Shown: positions 48,401 to 60,100 of the stretch, one piece after another
Layout of the letters: each line of letters opens with the position of its first letter
How positions within the stretch are numbered: the stretch's first letter is position 1
Assembly (NCBI RefSeq): GCF_947179165.1
Contig: NC_077240.1
Span: 76,396,001-76,460,000, forward strand
From: Solanum dulcamara
Taxonomy: Eukaryota; Streptophyta; Magnoliopsida; Solanales; Solanaceae
Length of the DNA stretch: 64,000 nucleotides
Direction of reading: 5' to 3'
Made by a program: the position numbers and the translations under genes
Notes under the pieces: model-generated
What the model was told of the DNA's origin: nothing
The model's input: only the letters and a program-made list of their open reading frames with translations
The model's database searches: none

Positions 48401-50130
48401 CAAAGGCTGGATCTGATTCCATCAAAAGGAATCATGGACTGCATGCTTTAAAGCATCAGGTAAGTAGCCATCTAATCCTCTTATTAAGTATTTGGCATAT
48501 TGGCTTGTATGTGGAAATTTTAGTGTCCCTTTCCTTGCAGTTGCCTGTTATCGATTCCAGTCCCAGGACTAAACCTAGACATGAGGGTATCTCCTCGACT
48601 GGTCCTTTAAAGCATGTTGCTGAAGATGGATTTCCTGCAAAGCCAAGATTGCGAACACCTCCTAACTTTACTAGACGACCATCATTTCCCAGAAGGATGA
48701 AGCAAGTGGGGCATGATTCCTCAAATACTCCTAACAATAATGTTAAGTCTGGTCCCAATGAAAACTCCCCATGTCTTGAAAGGGCTCCTGATTCTACGCC
48801 TGATGGCTGCCATACACATGCTGCAAAGAATTGTGTGCAACATTCTCGAAGAGTTTCATTTGGATCTTCAAAAGAAACACAAGCAGAAAGTAGTGTGTCT
48901 GCTTCTTCTTCTGTATCAATTCAAGGATTTGAACTTTGTGATGATGCAACAACCCCTTCTATAAATTTGACGGAGCAGATGCTCCAAGGTCATGAAAGAG
49001 CTACTGAAACTGAAACCACGAGATCTAGGCCCTCCTGGTCAACCACCAACTCGTCTCACTCGGAGATTGCTTTTAGTTTAGGGGATATCCATGATAATAA
49101 GAATCCTGAACCATGCTCCATCAAAAAGTATGACGAGCATCACATTGTGAATGTTGGTGCTTGCAATCAGAAATCAAATTCAACTGTGGCCACTGACAGT
49201 GCCTTCCCTTCCTTCAAAGAAATGGACGTCTTTGAAGATCATTCTACAGCTCAAAGACTTGATATTATGACTGATCTTTTGCCTCTATCAGACCCCATTT
49301 CAGTATCCTCTGGGGACGATAAGTTTATGGTGAAGTTGTCATCCTCAACAACAGAAATTGCCTCTCCCACTGCTCCTCCTGTTTCATTTAGTCAAACTAG
49401 TCTACCACACTCAGACATCACTTCAAAATCCGATGACGACGACAAGTTTATTACAATGGAACTCTTGTGCTCTCCCATTGAAAGAACTACTCCACTCCCT
49501 CCTTTTTCACCTACTCGAATTAATTTATTGTCAGAGGAGGGAATTGCTCCAAAAACTATGGTTCTTGAAAAAACAGCTGCTTCTCAGCTTACACCAGCTT
49601 CTGATGACATCATACATGTCATACGACACAGTAGTTTCCGTGTGGGTAGTGAGCAGCCAGTGATGGACACCGTGGAGAGAAATGTTGATGTTGGGCAACT
49701 GATAAATGTGGTAAGAGATGAAGTTGATAATGACAGTCGAGGTGCTGTTGGGGCTCCAAATGCTTCTACTTCTGCTGGATCAGTGATTCTTAAATCCAAT
49801 ATCCCTGAAGGTGTCCATAATAAGGAGATTGATGTAAGAAACCACAGCAGTCCTACTTCTTCAGCACAACGATTAGATTCTCCAGAACCGGCTGCAGAGG
49901 AGGAAAGACCAGTTAAGGAAATGTTAGATGTCAAGTCTTTTAGACAGAGGGCAGATGCACTTGAAGGTCTACTAGAACTATCTGCTGACTTGCTGGAGCA
50001 AGATAGATTAGAAGAGCTTGCTGTTGTTCTAAAACCATTCGGCAAGAACAAGGTCTCACCGAGGGAGACAGCTATCTGGTTGGCCAAGAGTATGAAAGGA
50101 ATGATGCTTGATGATTCTGCGCGAAATTGA
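42440..50130 (+). CDS. NEK6: NIMA-related serine/threonine kinase, plant NEK6 type
   Basis: Exons: 42440-42537, 42642-42708, 43671-43736, 43825-43871, 43960-44005, 44219-44299, 44384-44426, 44502-44551, 45599-45680, 45860-45909, 46346-46419, 47688-47739, 47818-48459, 48541-50130; all GT-AG and in phase; 995 residues. Kinase domain ~8-262: GRGAFG 15-20, VLKK with Lys37, HRDLKCSN with Asp133, DFG 151-153, [10 protein letters not shown] 167-177. Then a long Ser-rich tail with an acidic stretch (~323-375) and a conserved C-terminal block ~930-989 ([38 protein letters not shown]). The family phosphorylates tubulin and affects microtubules, directional cell growth and stress/ethylene responses in Arabidopsis (NEK6/IBO1, ~956 residues). 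The MESRMDQYE start matches the family. No disruption is seen. Assignment to the NEK5/6 group is strong; the exact orthologue is inferred. Confidence 0.95.
42731..42836 (+). mobile_element. TS-SINE-type repeat in NEK6 intron 2
   Basis: CTATCGGAAACTGTCTCTCT, GATAGGGGTAAGTTTGCGTA and a (TTG)n end. Diverged from the other copies. Confidence 0.7.
42927..42990 (+). repeat. 35-bp tandem duplication in NEK6 intron 2
   Basis: 'CTTAATCTGTAGAGCATAAT' begins at 42927 and again at 42962, with about 28 identical bases per copy. It looks recent. Confidence 0.85.
43420..43551 (+). mobile_element. TS-SINE in NEK6 intron 2
   Basis: A B-box-like GAGTTCGAATCTCGACC precedes GAGGGTCTATCGGAAAGAG, GGTCTGGGTACACTCC and a (TTG)n tail at 43539-43551. 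The upstream tRNA-like box favours a true SINE here over a LINE tail. Confidence 0.75.
45270..45385 (+). mobile_element. TS-SINE-type repeat in NEK6 intron 8
   Basis: GAGCCGGGGGTCTATCGGAA, GGTAAGGTCTGCATACATAC, CCTCCCCAGACCCCAC and a short TTG tail. Confidence 0.8.
46485..46578 (-). mobile_element. TS-SINE-type repeat in NEK6 intron 11, minus strand
   Basis: (AAC)n at left, 'TACCCAGTAAAATCCCACTA', GTGGAGGTTAGAATGTACGC. Diverged and truncated. Confidence 0.7.
47186..47234 (+). mobile_element. TS-SINE-type fragment in NEK6 intron 11
   Basis: 'AGCAGCCTCTCTACCCCACA' and GGTAAGGTCTACGTAC only; no tail. Confidence 0.55.
48460..48540 (+). other. NEK6 intron 13: 81 nt, in frame, no stop
   Basis: Donor CAG|GTAAGT and acceptor CCTTGCAG|TTG are strong, and the flanking exons match the family when joined. 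The intron is 27 codons long and open in the host frame, so an unspliced reading gives one 761-codon frame from 47845. Its translation is hydrophobic ([23 protein letters not shown]). Confidence 0.85.
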
Positions 50131-50814
50131 TGATCTATTATGCAGCTTATTATCTTCAACTTCCTATTGAATTCGCGAAGAGAAGCAGTTAAAGAGGTGC
50201 TTTAACTTCCTTTTTCACATTAGTATTTATGTAATTCATTCACTTTAGTAATTGTAAATAGATAGATAGAAACTTGAATAAATCTTTGATTTGCAAAATG
50301 TAAGGATGTTTTGATATTTGAAGGTGTGTACTGTTGCATCTCTTGAGTAACACTTCCTTGCATGAAGTATTGGTACTAACAAATTATACCATATTTTGTA
50401 CAACCAAAACAACTTTGGAATCTTGATTTTGTGAAACTACTTTTAGCTAAATTTTATTTTTGCATTTTAGCTAAATCTATTCTGTCTACAAAAGAATTTG
50501 CATTAAAAAATGGCTAAATTTAAATAGTTTTTTTAGTAGAAGAAAATGACTATTCCAAATCTCTGGTATTGTTTTTAGATCTTCTATATATAAAAGTAAA
50601 AATATTTGATGACAAGAACATACAATTAAAAACAAACTTATAAAAGGCTACATAACCAATTAACCCACTAAAAACTATGAATTTTTTTTTACCTAATGTA
50701 ACTGATTATGCCCATAATTACGCTTTTAGATAATTCCAAAAATATAGCTATATTTTACATCTTTTAGTTGATACATGTATCCCTAAATTATAGGAGCAAT
50801 ATTTATTTATTTTT
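50131..50814. other. NEK6 3' untranslated and intergenic sequence
   Basis: The first ~250 bp likely form the 3' UTR. Poly(A) signals are plausible but not distinctive in this AT-rich stretch. No gene after it. Confidence 0.45.
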
Positions 50815-50945
50815 GGTTTCGCACTCGGTGTTCGGAGTCGGATTAAATTCGGATCGTGCACTGCAGGGCTCATTCGAGGGTGACGCTCCCAACAAAATTT
50901 TCTCCATACTTACAATTCGAACTCGAAAGGAACGATTCTCATATG
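50815..50945 (-). mobile_element. SINE-like fragment
   Basis: 'GGATCGTGCACTGCAGGGCT', GACGCTCCCAACAAAATTTT, CTCCATACTT and 'AATTCGAACTCGA' form an ordered block also found at ~23775-23855. The last motif resembles a reversed B box. Family unknown. Confidence 0.5.
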
Positions 50946-51479
50946 TGCACGGTATAGATGCCATCAATATATATAAAATGTATTAGGGTATATATATTGA
51001 TATTGTGTACACAGAGACAATTGAAAGAAAAATAATGCTATATTTTGAAGAAAGACAATATCACTATTTTTTTTATAATAAAAGACACTAATCTCGCTAG
51101 TTACAAAATTTTCTAAAAAAAATTTAAAAATATAAATAACTATACTAAATTTTACACTATTTTGTTGTAGTTCTTTGCACAATTTTCAACTTGCTATATT
51201 TATTTATTTTTATTATATTTGAGTTAAAAGTCTTTTGGAAAAAATCTTTCTACCTCCACGAAGTAATAATAAAATTTACGTACATGCTACTATTATTTAT
51301 GAGATTTCATTGAATATATTATTATTATATACTAATTTTGGTACATGAATAAAAGACGACTTTAACTAGAGTTAGTGACATTTTACATATAAATTTATAT
51401 TTTTATACCATAATATTTCATAAATTATTATATTTTTAAAGAATTTATGTGGCGCTAAACATAAATACAAGTTCATCTA
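50946..51479. other. CLP1 upstream region, AT-rich
   Basis: No gene. 51225-51330 has a very diverged TS-SINE-like phrase ('TTTCTACCTCCACGAAGTAA', ACGTACATGCTAC). Confidence 0.4.
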
Positions 51480-51623
51480 AGCCCAAGAACCTCAGTGCGA
51501 ATACCTAAGCACATCAAAAAAGACCCTTTGGGTTTTGGCCCGCCAATTTCAAATGAACTGAAAAAACATAGTACTCTTGCTTCCTGTCAAACTTGTTTTT
51601 CTCCGGCGAAATCTCCGGCGAAA
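51480..51623 (+). other. Probable non-coding first exon (5' UTR) of CLP1 gene
   Basis: Less AT-rich than its upstream flank and ends TCTCCGGCGAAATCTCCGGC-GAAAG|GTACAC, with a doubled CTCCGGCGAAA. A matching acceptor TTTCCAG ends at 54106, 33 bp before the CLP1 ATG. The 2483-bp leader intron is inferred from these signals; the transcription start is a guess. Confidence 0.45.
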
Positions 51624-54106
51624 GGTACACCTTTCTCACTTGTTACTATCCTTAACACTCCAATTTCTCATCTAAACAAAAAAGCCCTAATCTTTTTGTG
51701 TGCTCAGTGCTTTTGCTTCGTTTAATCGGTCGAATTTATTTCTTTTTTGTGCATCTTCGCGAACTGAATTTGGGGATTTTTGCTTCTTTGGAGGCCCTTA
51801 TTTTTTGGGGCCTAAAGCCACTGCTTTACTGGCTTTAGGGTTGAGCCGTCCTTGGCCTAGTGTCAAATTAGTTTCAAATTCCAGTAGAGACAAGAAATAG
51901 TAGGTTATTTCTTTCCATGTGCTTAAGTTTTGGTAGGCAAAGTTATCCAGTACATGTATTGTGTTGGTGATGTATAAAGTGTGTAACTTGAGTGTGGCTC
52001 AATGTGAATGAAGTAGGTTGAGAATCATGAGGTTTCAGGTTCCAAATTCCAGTAGTAGGTTTATTTCTTTCTACGTGTTTAAGTTTTGGTGGACAAAGTT
52101 ATTGTGTACATGTGGGTTCCCGGATGATTATAAAAAAGAAAGTGTGTAACTTGGTGTTTAATTGGTCATTTGACTGATTATGCAATTAGTTGTTTTCAAT
52201 ATTTTTTTCATAAGCAAGTTGTTTTGTTTTGAAATCCTAACTTTCTTGCACAAGCCTTTCAAATTTCATCGTTTTGCTTGTGGTTATTTTGAGAAGTTAC
52301 TTATAGTTATCCTTTATGCACTTTTATTCCCTCTAAATTCTAATCCAATTTAGTTTGGGTCGTCTATTTTAATTCTTTGTAGTTTTTCTACTCTATTCAG
52401 GCCTATTTCTATGCAGTGTTGGGAATTTTTGTCTTTTAAGGTATATTGAGGGCGGATGGAAAGAGGCAATAGCCCTATCTGCTTCTTCCTCCTCCCAAGA
52501 ATAAAGAATTTGATTGAAAAGTGTTTTTTTCGTTAATCTAGTGTTTTTTTTCCTGGTAATGTGAGTAAATAGAATACATATGTAATTCCAAAAAAAGGAG
52601 TTTTTGTTTGGGCTCGCCCAATGAAAGAACAAGTCCTCTGCTACAACTACCGGCGCTTTCAAAAGGCTTAGATTGTCCTAGAGCTCGAAGTGGATAAGAG
52701 TGGAAAACCTACCAGTCTGACATTTAGATTTGATCTATTTACTCAAAAAAAATCCAATGACTTCACAGTCACCAATACAGCCCCAAGAATTATCAAATAT
52801 TAAGTGCCACATGTGTTCCTACATTGACATACTACTCTGACCACAGTCAAACATTGACTTGATGTTAAGTCTTGATTCCAACTAGTTAACCTCACCTATG
52901 TGGATAGCAGGATACATATAAAAATGAAAAGAGTGTATCCTTCCTTTTCCCTTTCTTATGTATCCTCAGTATAAATATTACATAAATGTTTTGCAACTAC
53001 TGCAGGTTTATTTTCAATGATTTTTGTGAATTTTTCCTTCATCCCCTTAGCTAGGTCACAATGTGTAATGCATAAAACATATAGATATGTGTGTGTATAC
53101 ACATACTCTTTAGATATGGTAAATCCCACTCTCTAAACCCTGTCCAGGACATCTCCTCCCACCTTCACTTTCCGTTGACTCAACCACCCAAGCTCTTGGT
53201 TGGAAGTGGAGGGCTCTTGCCTTTGGAGCAACCTTACTTGTTGTACTGCATAGAATATAGTTGCATCCTAGCACACATAATGGTGCTATTGTTTTCATCT
53301 CCCTACCATTCATCACATGTGCTCTGTTTCCCAAGTGAAAGTTTATGATGCATGAACATTGAGTAATCCTCACATCAGCTTTTATTACTATTTTGATGTC
53401 TTCTCTTTCTCGAACCCTTATTCATGTTATGCTTTACTCTTGTTCTTAATTTGTGTAGACTTCAGTTTTGCAAAAGTTATGCTATCATGCTCTTTATGCT
53501 TATTAGAAGCTGATGATCAGAAGTCATAATACTTAAACTCCTTTTGAAAAGGAGTTATAATGCTTAAAAATCACAAACAAGATACGCCTCTGATCAGCAT
53601 TTAATGCTTATGAAGGAAGATGTGCTTGCTTTTATTGCTAAACTTGGGCTTTGATATAAGGGCTAGTGACAATAACAGGTAGAAAGATGTGATTGAGAAA
53701 ATAGGATATCTGTGTTTGTCTAACTGTGATTATGAGGAAAAAAAGTTTCCTGCAACTTGAAGCAATAGTTCCAAATTGGCACATCTTTCTGTTGGAGCAA
53801 CCAAAACAATAATTTCAATGGTTAGGAAATGCATGCCCAATTTCTTTGAAAATCAAGAATCGATACGCTATTTTAAAAAAAAACTAATAAATATATATAT
53901 ATTAGAGTTCATTAGAGCCTGCTGTTGTCTGCTCTTCATGGGTACTGAAATGAGGACATTTAGTTTACCCACAACATTGTTCATGGACTAATAAAGGAGA
54001 ACCATATCAGAAGGAAAAGAAAGGCGTGAAATTGTTCTCTTCTCATTATTAGTAGAAAGCATGGATCTTACTTTAACTCTTCTGTTTTATTGGTGAAGAT
54101 TTCCAG
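51624..54106 (+). other. Putative CLP1 leader intron
   Basis: T-rich with no coding block. 53105-53350 contains a C-rich stretch (CACCCAAGCTCTTGGTTGGA) that may be an old SINE. Small unrelated frames only. Confidence 0.4.
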
Positions 54107-54139
54107 ACAATTGGAGCCAACAAGAGAAGCATCTCTGAT

Positions 54140-57100
54140 ATGGCTTATGGAGGCACAAATGTCAATCCATTGGCAGCAACAGGCGGTTCAACAACAGTGA
54201 GGCAGGTGAAGCTGGAAAAAGAATGTGAGCTCCGAATTGAAGCCAGTGCTGACTCGCCCCTCCGTCTTCGGCTCCTGACTGGCACGGCTGAGATTTTTGG
54301 GACTGAAATCCCTCCTGGAATCTGGCTCAACTTCCCTCCAAGACTTAAATTTGCAGTATGATTCTATATCCATCATCTATACAATGAAATGAATGTGTCC
54401 CCTGGAATGATTGCTTAACTCTTGACATTGATGAAAATCTTTGCTGGATGCATCTAGTAGATGCCTCAAGTTTCGTTGATAGATCTTTTGCACATTAGTA
54501 TCAATTTAGGTTATGTTTGATCAACAGAACTGCTTACTGATATACAAGGATATGAAAAATTCTTTCTAGATTTACATGGATTAGAAAGAGCCTAGCTAGA
54601 TTAGTTTCCACTAGGTGTGAGCTATTCATGATTGCAGTCAACATTTTCTTTTTCTTGTTTGCCTTCTTGGTACTCGTTCATTTCCAGGGATTATCCCCCC
54701 CCCCCCCCCAAAAAAAAAATAAAAATAAAAAATGCTTTGGTCTTGGTAAGATCGCAACATGTGATATGTGGTTAGGTGTATGTCACTAGTTCAAACCTGC
54801 CGAACACAAAAGCATGGTGTGTGTGTGTGTGTATGTATGTGTATATATATATGTATGTATGCTTGTATGTATATATTTATTATTGGATGAGGTAAAGGTT
54901 TACTAACTGAGTACCAAAGGGTAGTGGGGTGGGCCTGTTCCACCGAGTTTCGAACTGTGCACCACTGGCTCCTTGGAGATTTCTCGGGTATAAAGAAAAT
55001 GGCTATAAAAGGACAGGAGAATGTACAGAAAGCGTCCTTGCTAAGGGTACTGGACATGTTCTGCAATACTAGTCAGTTGATTAAAATAGAGATGCTGGAT
55101 TAAAAGAAGCAGTGGGCTTGCGGGGGAGTTTCTTTTAATGTTTAGAACTGAAGAAGGGTTTTGCAGAAGGAAACATTCTATTGCTAGTTATTGTTGTCAT
55201 CTGGAAATTTTGGCTTGTCTTGGGAATTGTTCTGTAATCACATTTGGGTTGAATTCCCGAGTCTTCCTCAACCTTCAAAGAATTATTTTTTTATTGAGTA
55301 AGGCAAGTTGTATTAATGTTAGGCAGCACTAAGCTGGTGCTGAGACTGTTACTCGAAAACTAGAAAAAAAATTACTCGAGGAACTAACAAAGTCAATCGA
55401 AGAAGTATTCTTTACAAGATCCAATTTAAACGCCAAAAATTGCTGCAGTAAACAATTAGCTTTTGTCTTCTCCATAGGGTTTGCCTTGCCTTGCATTCAC
55501 ACACCTTTTGTTTTTTTCTCTCCATAAGGTTCAGCAAATACCGGCAGGAATGGTATACCAAATATTTTGGAGTCCCTTCTAAAACTTTCCTGTTCCAACA
55601 AAGAATCAGCTCCAGAATGGTCCTTGTCATAGCTCATGGTACCTAGGATGCTCAAAAAATAGGTACCACAACTGAGATGCTAAGAGAAGTGTTAGCAGTG
55701 ATGGTTGATGTTAAAATCTGCTGCTAAGTGCAACCTGAAAGGAAACTAGATGCGTCAACAGTTGGTTTGTGGTAGGGGACGTTCTCTGTCTAGTCCTACA
55801 CATGGTATTTGTGGATACAGTATTTTAGTTTCTTATTAAACTAAAGAAGAATAATTTGGATATATTTTTGGGAGGTTTAATTACTTTCGAGGTGGTCTTT
55901 GGCAGACATGTAAATTTGGTTGAAGGTTTGCTTGTTTGTAGTAGGCGATGTTACAAATTCTAGTAGTTGGTTGGGATACTTTGTTGTACAATTGAGTCAT
56001 TTCTTGCTACTTATTTTGATTACCTTTATAAGCTAGTTTGATGCAATATCTTGTGTTTGGTGAATGCTAGAAGTCCTTTATTAGTTGTGGATGGGTAATT
56101 GATCTCCTTAAATGGTTGTAGATAATCCTCATAATGAGCCGATGTTTGGGGTAGAGTTAGGCCAAATTTCAATTTCTTAGCATTTTATTAGAGCCAAATA
56201 GATCCATCTCAATTCTTGGTTTACCCGATGTCCCCCCCCCCCCCCACCCCTACCTCCAATATTATATTGATATTGTCCATACTCCTAATGTCTAGTCTTG
56301 AGCATGTTGTCGGGTGTTAGAAGTCCCACATCGGTTGTGGGATAGGTAATTTGTCTTCTTCTATGGTTTTGAACAATTCTAACCTTGTAACTTTATGAGT
56401 TAGTTTTTGGGTTTGAGCTAGGCCCAAGGTCCTTCTATAATAGTAGATATAGCTGGCTTGATAGAAAGAATACTTATCAACTGGGGTTAGCTAAATTGAC
56501 AAACAGTTCTTCGAATAGCATTTTGATTATTTTCTAACATTGTTGGAGCAGTATTGAGTCCTTGAGCAAGCGGTTACGAAGATTTCGTAACTCCTACAAT
56601 AGATATAGGTTTTGAAGGTTTTGAATTGCTGTGATATGAATTGAGATAGACCAATGATGTGCAAAGACAAGTCATGCTCCTCTTGGTGTTACCTCCTGGA
56701 AAAGCGCCAGGAGGAATTGGGGAGCCTTCTCCAAACACATATTAGTATGCGGTAAGCGGGATGGGATAAGCAAGGATATCCCATGGGGTTATTTTACCCC
56801 ACCTTCTATGTGGGATAGTAATCCCGCCATTTTAATACAAATGGTGGGATAAAATAATCCTATACCTCAAAGCAAACATGGGTAAAGTTAATCCAAAATT
56901 TTATCCCGAGATTATTATCCTTATCCCACGTACCATACGACCCCTAAGAGTATCCTTTTTGGGTCGGAGAATGTCTTAAAGCATTCTTGAAAGTAGATAA
57001 CCTGCACAAAAGAGGGAGACTGTTGCAACAGATTTGTGACACGTGTAGATAGGAACAACCAGCCAATCGTTTACTTCTTCACTGTGAAGTAGCTGAGTAG

Positions 57101-60100
57101 TAGCATATTTTCCTAGCTTTGGCATGGACTAGGTGATACAAGGAAAAAGAAGGGCTTTGTGAAGTGGAAGAGAAGTAGGTGTTCCAATGTCTCAACAATA
57201 TTTGAGACACTACTCCCCTTTGTATAGTATGATCTCTTTGAAAAGGGACAGGGAGTGCTTGAATGTCAAGTTGTTGCTGTGCATAATTTTTTATTTTTTT
57301 TTGAGAGAAGGTAACATTTGTGTATATTTCATTGAACCAGTACATAGGTTGCACTGAAAACCATATTTACAGCTTGTCAAAAAAGTAAGAAAACTGAATC
57401 TGAATCCTAACAGGAACCTAGGATATCTATAATGGATTTAGTGTCCTCTAAATACATCTGTTTGCACCAGAAGCAAAAAAGCCTGATACAATTTAGTTTG
57501 ATCTTTTGAAGATCACAGCGCTTGCTCTCAAAACATCTACCATTTCTTTCTTTCCAAACAGTCCACCAAATACAGGCTGAGACAATCCTCCATCTATCTC
57601 TATCTGCAACTCCCACCCCTACTTCTCCCCAACTGTACAAAAGATGTGGGATTCTGTTAGGCATAGCCCAAGCAATTTTTTTTAGATAATTGCTAGTTAA
57701 GTGTCTTTGTTCTTTTGGTATAAACGGTTAGATACAAGTTGTTTAGATAGTTTTTGGGGTTCGAGAGCTTGAGAGATGTAATCTTTGTACATCACCTTCG
57801 TATTGCAGTAATTATTACAAGCCAAATATTTTATTTTACCTTGGAAAATGCAAAAATGCATTTACGTCTGGAGTGGTTCTTTACTTCGACGTCTGTTAAA
57901 AGTGAATCAAACTCTTTTCTAGTGGAGAATAAAAATAAGAATGACCCTTCTAGATGTCTTGCTCAAGATTTTGCATTTCAGGAGTCAGGAGAATATCTAT
58001 TCCTTTTCTTTGACATGTTCAAGTTTTTAAATCTAGGTTTTTACTTGGTATGGAGCCACAATTGAGATGGACGGTCCCACTGAAACTGATTATACAGCAG
58101 ATGAGGTGTGGCCTCTCTCCCTATCTGTATTTTCTTAAGTTTCTGCTTTTTTTATATCAAATGGTAAACTTTGATTAAATTGAGCTACACTTAACCGAAT
58201 GACTAAAGGCATTTGTATTTTTTTATTAGACGCCGATGATAAGCTATATAAATGTCCATGCTGTACTTGATGGACGAAGAAACCGTGCCAAAGCTTCGCC
58301 TAGTGATTCTGACACTTCTCAGGTATTATTTGGTTATTGTTCAGTGTAGAGTAAAAGTCAAAATTTAGAAGGTTCTTCTCGTCTTACTTAATCATTTACT
58401 CTCCTACTCTTCTGTTTATGGGGTATCCAAAAACCAACTGCTTTATCTGATTTACAAAATCACTGACAAACTTTGTACCATGGAGGATGTTTACAATTAT
58501 AGGGATGTGTGTGTGTGTGTTTGAGAGAGAGAGATAATTATTTTCTCTTCTAGTCTTCTGTTTATTGGATATCCAGAAACCAACTTCTTTCTTACAAAAT
58601 CACTGACAAACTCTTTGTATCATGGACCTGTTTCCAATTGTAAGGGAATGTGTACGTGAGAGAGGAAGACATATTAGAAATGTTTGGGACTGTTGATGAA
58701 CATGACTTACGACATGACTCTAAGATTGTATTAAGTTAATGAATGAGGAAGCTATATAAAAGCCAATTGCAAGCCAAGCTAGGTTCACTTTACTAGTTTT
58801 ATCCAAGGCAAAAAGCTTTGAATTCAATTGGGCTTTAAGTGCAAACCATAGGTAAAGAACTAGCTTAATGGAAAAAACACAAATGAAAGGAAAGATAAAA
58901 TATTATTTATATTATTCAAGAATTTGTCTATCAAAAAGTGGCCCTGCCAATCTGCATTGTATATCCAACAATTTGCTCATTGACCATGCCAATTGCCAGA
59001 GCATATTTTATCCACCTTTTTTTTCTCTCTCAAAAAAATTGTTTTTGAGTGAATATCACAAAGAGAATCTAAGAATTAACCTGCTATACTTACTAGGGAG
59101 GCAGTGTCATGTAGAGTCACAGTGAGATACTTTAACTTGCCTGTCAACCTCCGCTAACCTGCTATAAGCTTAACAGTTGGGTCCATCATAGTATCAATAG
59201 GTCTATACTCCACACTTTGTTATTCTAGTCTCATCGAGAATATAAGTAGCATTTTTCTTTTGTGAAGTGGTATTTCCTAATTTGGATTGAACAGCCTTAA
59301 TACCTAAGAAGTACCTCAATCAGCCATGTCCTTGGTCTAAAAGTGTTTTAAAAGGTAATGGAGCCATTCATCTCAAAACAAGATTGGTGGAGCAATATAA
59401 GGTGAGGAAGAGGCTTATAGACCTAGAAAAAGCATACAACAAGGACATTAAGGTGATTAAGGACATATACGGTGGAACCAATACTTAGGCGAGGACAGTG
59501 AGAGGAGACTCGAAGCACATCCTAGTTGTGATAGGGTTGTATCAGGGATCAACCAACTCTTAACTTGTTTTTATTTGCCTTGGTGACCGGTGAACCGACG
59601 CGACATATCTAAGAGGAGGTGCCATGATGTATGCTATATGTAGATGACATAGTATTGATTGACGAGACATGTGGCGCAACTAATGATAGTAGAGGTTTAG
59701 AAACAGACCTTGGAGTCTAAAGGGTTCAGGTTGAGCAGAACTAATAGCTTGTTTAGCCAAGCTTTGGGAGACCAAAAGTGCTTATTTTAGAAAAGTATGG
59801 TGTTTGACCAAATTGTTGGAAGAAAATATGTACTTCTATGGTGGAGCAATTTTTTTCCAGAAGCTAAAAAAGTAGTTTTTCCCCAAAAATAGTTTTTTTG
59901 AAAAATACTTTTAAGAAAATCCACGTAGAAGCACTTTGAAAAAGTTAGCCAAACACTAATTGTTGCTCAAATATGCTTTTAAAATTTTTTGGCCAAACAA
60001 AAATTGCTTCTCACCAGAAGTACTTTTCGAAAAAGCAAGAAGAACAACATACCCATTGGAGTCCTACATAGTTGGGTCTGGGTATGGTAGAGTGTACGCA

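Noticed and set aside
47845..50130. A single-exon 761-codon gene
   Set aside because: It begins inside kinase exon 13 and reads through an 81-nt intron with clear GT-AG borders; upstream exons supply the kinase domain.
49584..50159. 191-codon minus-strand frame
   Set aside because: Shadow of the last NEK6 exon on the opposite strand.
57407..57664. Host gene with a Trp-rich zinc-like domain
   Set aside because: Motif WWTVWKERN is typical of L1 LINE C-termini, followed by an A-rich tail; it is antisense in an intron.
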